Origin: Gammaproteobacteria bacterium
GTDB lineage: Bacteria; Pseudomonadota; Gammaproteobacteria; Thiohalomonadales; Thiohalomonadaceae
NCBI GenBank assembly: GCA_015231435.1
Contig: JADGBN010000003.1
Span: 1-60,568, forward strand
Reading direction: 5' to 3'
Length of the DNA: 60,568 nucleotides
The stretch's first letter is position 1. Every line of letters begins with the position of its first letter. Under the pieces are notes generated by a model that searched no databases, had not been told where the DNA came from, and worked only from the letters and a program-made list of their open reading frames with translations. The position numbers and the translations under genes are program-made. Below are positions 53,988-60,568 of the stretch, piece by piece.

Positions 53988-55193
53988 TTGAAATACCTAG
54001 TTGTATCGGGGCTGACCGTTGTTACCCTGTTTATCTACATCTTGTGGCACCACCCGAAAGCAGAACTCTCTGTCGCTGAGTTTCTTGAGCAGCACTGGCG
54101 TTATCCCTTGGAGGCGCAGGGCACACCGCCCGAGACCTTGAATGTATTAGAGGCTTCTCTCGCGCCGGAGTCATGTGGCGTTTGCCATACTGAACAATAT
54201 CGCCTGTGGAGTGAAAGCCACCACAGCCATACGATGGGTTCAGGGATCCTCTGGCAGTTGCAGATGATGGATGCGAAACATTCCCGGGAGTGTCTAAAAT
54301 GCCACGCGCCATTGACCGAGCAGTTTGCACTGCTGGCACAGGAACGTGGTTGGAGCCGTACCTCCGATAAACCGCCTGACTATATACCTATGGATCTGCA
54401 TCTGAAGGGGCTTGTCTGTGCTGCATGTCATCTACGCCAGCATCAACGCTTTGGTCCGCCAGCGAGCAAAACCGAGGTGAATAGAGAGATACACGGTGGT
54501 TTTATTGAGCACAAGGCATTTTCTGACAGTCTCTTTTGTGCTACCTGCCATCAGTTTCCCGAGGATGGCCCGCGCCTAAATGGCAAGTTGCGTGAGGATA
54601 CCTATAATCAGTGGCGTGTCAGCCGCTATGGCGAGGAAGGAAAAGAGTGCCAGAGTTGTCACATGCCGCAACTGCGTCATGAGTGGAAGGGGATACATGA
54701 CGAGCAGATGACTCGGTCGGCGATGAGTGTGGTTATCGAAACCTTGCCTGAGAGCGAAGATGGCCTGAGGGTATTGGCACGGGTGACTAATAGTGGCGCA
54801 GGTCATCACCTGCCCACCTACCTAGTACCTGAGTTGGAGCTGTTGCTCGAGCTGGTGTCGCCAATCGGTTCGGTGCGCGAGTTGGCACGGCATACGCTTG
54901 CATGGCGGGCAGATCTGGCGTTGGCGAGAGAGGCGTTCGATCAGCGACTACCTGCTGGAGAGAGTGTGACATTAGACGGACTGGCTACGCAGCAAGATGG
55001 TGTGGTACGTCTGAGGGTGAAAGTCTCGCCGCGCCACCAATATCTTGTCACCTTCATCGATTATCTGCAAAACAACCGTAAAAATCTCAATCCCACAACC
55101 CGTAAGCTGCTGGTGCAGGCTATTCAGGAAGCGAGGGCTGCGGAGTACGAGTTTATTGCGGCAGAGTACCCGTTGGCAGGGATTGCAAATTGA
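53988..55193 (+). CDS. Multiheme c-type cytochrome, 5 CXXCH
   Basis: 401 aa, TTG start; N-terminal TM; CGVCH, CLKCH, CAACH, CATCH, CQSCH; C-terminal domain with NSGAGHHLPT. Confidence 0.92.
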   Translation: MKYLVVSGLTVVTLFIYILWHHPKAELSVAEFLEQHWRYPLEAQGTPPETLNVLEASLAPESCGVCHTEQYRLWSESHHSHTMGSGILWQLQMMDAKHSRECLKCHAPLTEQFALLAQERGWSRTSDKPPDYIPMDLHLKGLVCAACHLRQHQRFGPPASKTEVNREIHGGFIEHKAFSDSLFCATCHQFPEDGPRLNGKLREDTYNQWRVSRYGEEGKECQSCHMPQLRHEWKGIHDEQMTRSAMSVVIETLPESEDGLRVLARVTNSGAGHHLPTYLVPELELLLELVSPIGSVRELARHTLAWRADLALAREAFDQRLPAGESVTLDGLATQQDGVVRLRVKVSPRHQYLVTFIDYLQNNRKNLNPTTRKLLVQAIQEARAAEYEFIAAEYPLAGIAN

Positions 55194-55280
55194 GGTGGTA
55201 ATCGGTCAGACCACTGCAATGCAACAGCTATAGGGGTAAAAATAATAGCTAACACAATGAAAAACAAGAAATTATGAGGT

Positions 55281-55296
55281 TGGCATGACATGTGCA
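55281..55296 (+). promoter_or_regulatory. Sigma54 promoter candidate TGGCATGACATGTGCA
   Basis: GG-N10-GC spacing; differs from TGGCACGN4TTGCA at two positions; 34 nt before the small CXC protein gene. Confidence 0.6.
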
Positions 55297-55329
55297 TTTT
55301 GAATATGACAGTAAGGAGAATGTGCAGAC

Positions 55330-55614
55330 ATGAAAGCTCGTCTACTGGGTTTAATAATGACAGGTGTGATGATCGTAAATGTGAATTTGGTGATTGCTGC
55401 CAATGAAACGGCTGACGACAACATTATCGTCAATGGTTCAAGTCGATTGAAATTCAAAAAGGGACCGGTCTGTATGTGTAACCATGGGTTGACCGAGCGT
55501 GACATCCTGTTAGCGCAGGGTTCTAAAGGGAATAGACCGATAAAGGAAGTTTTTTCCTGGAGTAATTCAACTGAAAATAACCAAGAGGTAGAAAGGAGGA
55601 AGAATGCAAAGTAA
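55330..55614 (+). CDS. Small exported protein with CMC motif, unknown function
   Basis: 94 aa; signal peptide MKARLLGLIMTGVMIVNVNLVIAA; KKGPVCMCNHGLTERDILLAQGSKGN; 11-nt overlap with the next gene. Confidence 0.7.
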   Translation: MKARLLGLIMTGVMIVNVNLVIAANETADDNIIVNGSSRLKFKKGPVCMCNHGLTERDILLAQGSKGNRPIKEVFSWSNSTENNQEVERRKNAK

Positions 55615-56089
55615 TCAAAAACGTCAAAGCAAGCGCAGCCGTTATAGTTTATGGTTGTCGCTGTTAGTCGCCCCGGTAGTGATGCTTGCCTGGGGAATCT
55701 ATGCCAGTTATGTCATGATGAACGGCGTTCCTGGCGGTGAAGATGGTAGCTGGAGTGCCAATGTCCTGGCGGAAATTCACGAGGGGATAGTCACCGCTTC
55801 TCCAATCGGAATCGCCAATGCATGTGGACTTGGGGCATCGTCCTGTTTTAAGTGTCACAACGGCACACGTGCCGCCTTGGCTGCCCCAAAGCCATGGCAT
55901 ACCGAGCATGAAAAGGTCAATCACTCCTGTGTAGGCTGTCACGATGGTAACGAACGCCTCATGTTGAAGGAGATGGCTCACAAGGAGTTGGTCGGTAATC
56001 CGATACTTACACCTGAGAAGTACTGCATGAATTGCCACAAAGATGCCGATATGCAGACACTGGTCGGCAAATATCAGAGCGCGATGTAA
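55604..56089 (+). CDS. Membrane-anchored triheme c-type cytochrome
   Basis: 161 aa; N-terminal TM LWLSLLVAPVVMLAWGIYASYV; CFKCH, CVGCH, CMNCH. Confidence 0.9.
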   Translation: MQSNQKRQSKRSRYSLWLSLLVAPVVMLAWGIYASYVMMNGVPGGEDGSWSANVLAEIHEGIVTASPIGIANACGLGASSCFKCHNGTRAALAAPKPWHTEHEKVNHSCVGCHDGNERLMLKEMAHKELVGNPILTPEKYCMNCHKDADMQTLVGKYQSAM

Positions 56090-56104
56090 CCAAGAGGGAG
56101 AGGA

Positions 56105-57277
56105 ATGAATACTGAATTGAACACAAAGAGAGGCAAACTGCTAACCGCGACCCTGATAGCGTTGGCCGGTGCAGGCGTGCAGCAGGCTGTCGCTGGACCG
56201 GAGTTTCAGGTTGGTGAACAGGGCTCTATGCAGATCACCTATGCTCTGCAGATGATGATGGAAAAAAAGGAGTACACCTCAGCTAATGACGATGGTGACT
56301 CCTTTGACACATTTTTGCGGCGTAATCGCGTGACCTTTAGCGGCCAATATAATGATTACATCGGTTTCTACGCCCAATTTGAAGCCGGTAATGATAGTAA
56401 AAACGGCAATGACGATCGTGGTGTCTACTACCGTGATGCCTACCTTACTCTCGATAAGAGTGATGCGGTGCGCTTTATCGCCGGTCGTTATAAAAATACT
56501 TTCAGTCGGGAGAATCTTGAGGCGTGTCTTGAACCGTTGACAATGGATCGTAGCAGCCTGCTCGCCTACTCCCCATACGGTGCCAGCCGCGATACCGGTG
56601 TGACCATGTGGGGGAATCTCCTCGATGCGAAACTTCAGTACCGTATTGGGGTTAACGATGGCCGTGAAGGTGAAGCGGTGGTTAAGGATAATCCTCGGAT
56701 TACTGGTCGTGTCCACGCCAGTCTCATCGATCCTGAGTACAACTATGGCTACCGGGGTACCTATCTCGGAACCCAAACTGTTCTGACCATTGGTGCGGCG
56801 GTAGATATGCAGAAGGATATTGCCTACGACGACAACAGTACACGCACAGGTTCGAAGGATTATCGGGCAACGACCTATGATATTTTCTATGAGCAACCAT
56901 TCTCTTTCGGCACCGTGACAACCTCTGCGGCGGTGTTTGACTATAGTCTTGATGGCTATGCCATTATTGCTGATCCGACGCTTTCACCTTATACCGAGCG
57001 TGAGGGTAACTACCTTAAAATGGGTTACATGTTGCCGAATCCGGTGGGGCAAGGTCGACTGCAACTCTTTGCCCGCAATGAGCAAGTCGAGTACGATGAA
57101 GGGACAGGGCTTTCCAATCGCAGTCTGACCGCCCTGGGTGCACACTACTACATTAATGGGCAGTCACTCAAAGTGAGTCTGGAGCACGCCAGTCACGGGT
57201 TCGATATAGAGAATGATTCTGATGCATCGCTACAGGATCATAAGCAGACTACGCTTAGCCTGCAGATGATCTTCTAG
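56105..57277 (+). CDS. Outer-membrane porin (phosphate-selective porin O/P-like)
   Basis: 390 aa; signal peptide; FDTFLRRNRVTFSGQYNDYIGFYAQFEAGNDS..., YRDAYLTLDKSDAVRFIAGRYKNTFSREN; C-terminal Phe (LSLQMIF). Confidence 0.88.
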   Translation: MNTELNTKRGKLLTATLIALAGAGVQQAVAGPEFQVGEQGSMQITYALQMMMEKKEYTSANDDGDSFDTFLRRNRVTFSGQYNDYIGFYAQFEAGNDSKNGNDDRGVYYRDAYLTLDKSDAVRFIAGRYKNTFSRENLEACLEPLTMDRSSLLAYSPYGASRDTGVTMWGNLLDAKLQYRIGVNDGREGEAVVKDNPRITGRVHASLIDPEYNYGYRGTYLGTQTVLTIGAAVDMQKDIAYDDNSTRTGSKDYRATTYDIFYEQPFSFGTVTTSAAVFDYSLDGYAIIADPTLSPYTEREGNYLKMGYMLPNPVGQGRLQLFARNEQVEYDEGTGLSNRSLTALGAHYYINGQSLKVSLEHASHGFDIENDSDASLQDHKQTTLSLQMIF

Positions 57278-57469
57278 GCGGTTGTTCTGCAATGGCTGTT
57301 TACCCATCTTGGTGAGTGATGTCCAGGGTGGGAGCGAATAAATGACGACTCTCCGTGGGAATCGCCATCAACAGAGCAAACTGAGTCGCCTTGTCTGGGC
57401 AAAATTGGTTGGGCCGAAGGGAGTCGGTAATAGAGAGAATGAGTGAACTTTTAGTGGCTACTGAACCTG

Positions 57470-58894
57470 ATGCTGTTTAGTTCTAACTCTCTTGCGAGAG
57501 TCTCTCTCTATTTAGCCGCTGTGGCGCTTGTCACAGCGGCTTTGTTTTTTATTGTTTTCGTGCAGCGGTCCCACTCTGCGATTTCTTACATTTTATTCAT
57601 TGCCATTATGGTGATTTTTGGCCTTGGTGCCTATCTGCTGCTGCAACGTAAAACCATTGTGCATTTGCATGAGGCGATTCTCGATGCTCAGGAGGGAACG
57701 CTCTCCAATGTGATGCGGACAGGCATCTGTGTTGGCGGATTGGAGTCTCTCATTGAGGACTACAATTGCATGATGAACAAACTCAGTGTCATGTTTTTGA
57801 TGGTGGAAGAGTGTCAGAAACGGGTGGTGAATGAGAGAAATATCATGGACACACTGCTTGGCAGCATGCCAGGTGCGCTACTGTCAGTCGACAATGATCT
57901 GAATATCACCAACATCAACCAGCAGGCGGCCGAACTATTTAAGTGCGGACGCGACGGTCTATTGGGGAAAATGTTATTCGATATTATCAAACTTGATCAG
58001 AGTGACCATGATGCTTTGCGGGATGCATTCCTCTACAAGGATCCGGTGAAAAACTACGTCATTCGTACCGTGATTGCAGAATTCGATTGCTATATTTCGA
58101 TTAACATCGGTTTTTACTCTGAATCTGAATCGGATGTTGATGCGGTCATCACCCTGCAGGACATTACCGATTACCAACAACTGATTGATGCTGTTTATGA
58201 TAGGGAAAAACTGGTGGCGATGGGGCAGATGGCAGCAGGAATCGCTCATGAACTCAATACGCCGCTGGGGAATATTATCGGTTATACCCAACTGCTTGAT
58301 GACCCCAATCTTGACGCTGAGAAAACAGTCCGTTACAAAGAGTACATTATCGATGAGGCGCGCCGCTGTTCGCGGATCGTTAGTGACCTGCTAAAGTACG
58401 CACGGCGTAACAATTGCAGTACAGAGGTTTGCGACGCAAATGCGCTCATTCGTGATCTGGTTGACTCCTTCCTTGCTTGCCGCTTGCGTAAGCAAAACAC
58501 CGTGATAGAACTCGTTTTTAACGAGGGTGTGTCACAGGTAGAGGTGCCCTGTGGAGAGCTTGATATCGCCTTGTCGAATCTGTTGCTCAATTCGCTGCAG
58601 GTGCTGGCGGGACGTGATGATGGGGTTATCCGTGTTACAATTAATGCTCATGGTGCCAAGATGGTGGAGATCGCCGTTGAGGACAATGGTCCAGGCATCA
58701 AGGCTATCGATCGTCGCCGCATCTTCGAACCTTTTTTTACGACCAAAGAGGCGGGCGAGGGGACCGGACTTGGACTACCTATCAGCAAGGCAATGCTCGA
58801 CCGACGCGGTGCCAGCCTTGTGCTCGATAGCAGTTACACCAAAGGAGCACGTTTTGTTATTACCCTGCGTGTGGCGATGAGCAATGATGAGTGA
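57470..58894 (+). CDS. PAS sensor histidine kinase with two N-terminal TM helices
   Basis: 474 aa; AAGIAHELNTPLGNIIGYTQLL (HisKA), AVEDNGPGIKAIDRRRIFEPFFTTKEAGEGTGLGLPIS (HATPase). Confidence 0.93.
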   Translation: MLFSSNSLARVSLYLAAVALVTAALFFIVFVQRSHSAISYILFIAIMVIFGLGAYLLLQRKTIVHLHEAILDAQEGTLSNVMRTGICVGGLESLIEDYNCMMNKLSVMFLMVEECQKRVVNERNIMDTLLGSMPGALLSVDNDLNITNINQQAAELFKCGRDGLLGKMLFDIIKLDQSDHDALRDAFLYKDPVKNYVIRTVIAEFDCYISINIGFYSESESDVDAVITLQDITDYQQLIDAVYDREKLVAMGQMAAGIAHELNTPLGNIIGYTQLLDDPNLDAEKTVRYKEYIIDEARRCSRIVSDLLKYARRNNCSTEVCDANALIRDLVDSFLACRLRKQNTVIELVFNEGVSQVEVPCGELDIALSNLLLNSLQVLAGRDDGVIRVTINAHGAKMVEIAVEDNGPGIKAIDRRRIFEPFFTTKEAGEGTGLGLPISKAMLDRRGASLVLDSSYTKGARFVITLRVAMSNDE

Positions 58895-60293
58895 AGAGAT
58901 GAATCTTGAGGCCGAGAATGAACCGCAACAGGTAATGCAGATCATCATTGCCGAGGATGACGTGCGTATGCGCGAACTGATTACAACGCTAATCAGTGGT
59001 CTCGATGCAGAAGTTATACCCGCTGACACCTCACAGCACGCTTTGGATCTAATTGAAGCGGGTGAGAATGTCGCAGTGGTGCTCACCGATTTAAGAATGC
59101 CGTCAGTAGATGGTATCGATGTGGTGCGTTTTGCACGTCGCGTTAATCCACGTACCCAAGTGGTGATGATAACTGGTCATGGCACCGTCGAATCGGCTGT
59201 AGAGGCGCTTAAGGCAGGTGCTGTAGATTATGTGCGCAAACCATTCGACAACGTTGAACTGGTGCATACGGTCAAGCGTGCACTCGAACACTATTGTTTG
59301 AGCATCGAGAATGAGCAGTTACGCCGTCGCCAGCTCGATGATGTGTCAGGGAAATATCAGCTGTTGTTTGGCCGTTCTCAAGAGATGGGCCGAGTGCAAA
59401 AGCTGATTAAGGCTGCAGCGGGATACGATTGTAATGTGCTCATCACGGGTGAGAGCGGTTGTGGAAAGGAGCTGGTGGCGCGGCGGATTCATGATCTCAG
59501 TAACCGTCATGACGCCTCTTTCATCGTGATCAATTGTGCGGCAATACCCGAGACGGTTATCGAAAGTGAACTGTTTGGATATGTGAAGGGTGCTTTTACC
59601 GGTGCAGATCGCAACAAGGCAGGCCTACTTGAGCGCGCTAATGGCGGTTCGCTGTTCCTTGATGAAGTGAATAACGCCTCGTTGTCGCTGCAGGCGAAAC
59701 TGTTGCGGGTGTTGCAAGATGGTAGCTACTATAGTATCGGTAACACCGAACTAAAGCAGGTTGATTTGCGAATCATCGCAGCCAGTAACCGAGATCTGCA
59801 GACGATGATTGAAGCTGGCGACTTTCGCCAAGATCTCTACTATCGTCTCAAGGTAATTGATATTGATCTGCCGCCACTACGGGTTCGGCGTCAGGATATC
59901 CCCTTACTCGCCAACTTTTTCCTTGCACGTCACGCAGGTCGCCTTGGAAAGACACTCACCGGTATTTCCACCAAAACGCTTGGGGCGTTGATGCGACATG
60001 ATTGGCCTGGGAATGTGCGTGAATTGGAGAACGTGATTCTGCGTATGGCGATTATGGAGACAGGTGATCGTATCGGCGAGGAGGTGCTGCCGAAAGAGTT
60101 GGCTGAGTCCTCGGCAGGCAAGGTGCGTAGTTTAGATGTCATGGCACCGCAGAGCCTGGAGGAGGTAGAGGCCTATTTTATCCGTAAAACCTTACGAGAA
60201 CACAGCGACGATCGCACACTGACGGCAGAGATTCTTGGCATAGACAAATCTACCTTGTGGCGCAAAATGAAGCGTTATGGCATCCAGTCATAA
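58884..60293 (+). CDS. NtrC-family sigma54-dependent response regulator
   Basis: 469 aa; receiver IIAEDDVRMRELI...VVLTDLRMPS; AAA+ GESGCGKELVARRIH, ELFGYVKGAFTGADRNKAG; C-terminal Fis-type HTH LTAEILGIDKSTLWRKMKRYG. Confidence 0.95.
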   Translation: MMSEEMNLEAENEPQQVMQIIIAEDDVRMRELITTLISGLDAEVIPADTSQHALDLIEAGENVAVVLTDLRMPSVDGIDVVRFARRVNPRTQVVMITGHGTVESAVEALKAGAVDYVRKPFDNVELVHTVKRALEHYCLSIENEQLRRRQLDDVSGKYQLLFGRSQEMGRVQKLIKAAAGYDCNVLITGESGCGKELVARRIHDLSNRHDASFIVINCAAIPETVIESELFGYVKGAFTGADRNKAGLLERANGGSLFLDEVNNASLSLQAKLLRVLQDGSYYSIGNTELKQVDLRIIAASNRDLQTMIEAGDFRQDLYYRLKVIDIDLPPLRVRRQDIPLLANFFLARHAGRLGKTLTGISTKTLGALMRHDWPGNVRELENVILRMAIMETGDRIGEEVLPKELAESSAGKVRSLDVMAPQSLEEVEAYFIRKTLREHSDDRTLTAEILGIDKSTLWRKMKRYGIQS

Positions 60294-60373
60294 GATGATG
60301 GAGAGTGATTGACGAAGTTGGAATTGCAGCGCCATAGCCCTAGTGTGGTTCTTGAGGGGAATGTGCTGGTTAT

Positions 60374-60513
60374 TATAGACCCAAACGACTTGGAAATGCA
60401 GGTAGGCGGCAAAGGCGCGAATCCCCATGAGCATAGATAAACTATGTGATTGGGGTGAGCGACTGCAGCGTGCGCCGCCTGCCTTTCCTGCAATTTCAAG
60501 TAGAAAGGGTATA
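60374..60513 (-). repeat. Dispersed ~130-bp imperfect-palindrome repeat, copy 3 (opposite orientation)
   Basis: TATAGACCCAAACGACTTGGAAATGCAGGTAGGCGGCAA...CGCGAATCCCCATGAGCATAGATAAACTATGTGATTGGGGTGAGCGACTGCAG...CAATTTCAAGTAGAAAGGGTATA. Confidence 0.9.
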
Positions 60514-60568
60514 TTGATTATTAAGGTAGCTGATGTTCATGTCAGGATGTTTAAAACCAAATTATCAA

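Noticed and set aside
56279-56896. 205-aa antisense ORF opposite the porin
   Set aside because: Shadow of the porin reading frame; no signal peptide or motif.

Overview
60.6 kb gammaproteobacterial-type chromosomal segment, read by eye. Left end: an AT-rich replication block on the minus strand (gyrB 3'-truncated by the window edge, dnaN, dnaA). It carries two parS-like palindromes and several DnaA boxes, has no recF, and gyrB is interrupted by one in-frame TGA. Middle: mostly conserved housekeeping clusters. These are livJHMGF, a CZB-type chemoreceptor, ubiB/ubiE/hslUV, tolQRA-ybgC-ruvABC, a Gln-rich SPOR-like coiled-coil membrane protein, ubiUV, a GGDEF-EAL/PhnD-like pair, a cyt c/SCO group, yaaA, suhB, trmJ-cysE, a full isc operon with an extra cysteine desulfurase, and a ClC channel/P-type ATPase pair. 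Right end (about 49.3-60.3 kb): the most unusual region. It is a co-directional cluster encoding two TusA-like carriers, a YeeE/YedE transporter, DsrE-like proteins, a tandem-rhodanese lipoprotein, a 5-CXXCH cytochrome, a small CXC protein, a 3-CXXCH membrane cytochrome, a porin, and a PAS histidine kinase with a sigma54-dependent response regulator. Two sigma54-like promoter motifs precede its transcription units. I interpret it as a candidate chalcogen (S/Se/Te) trafficking and electron-transfer system; its substrate is unknown. A roughly 130-bp imperfect-palindrome repeat occurs three times. No tRNA, rRNA, CRISPR, prophage or intact IS was recognised.
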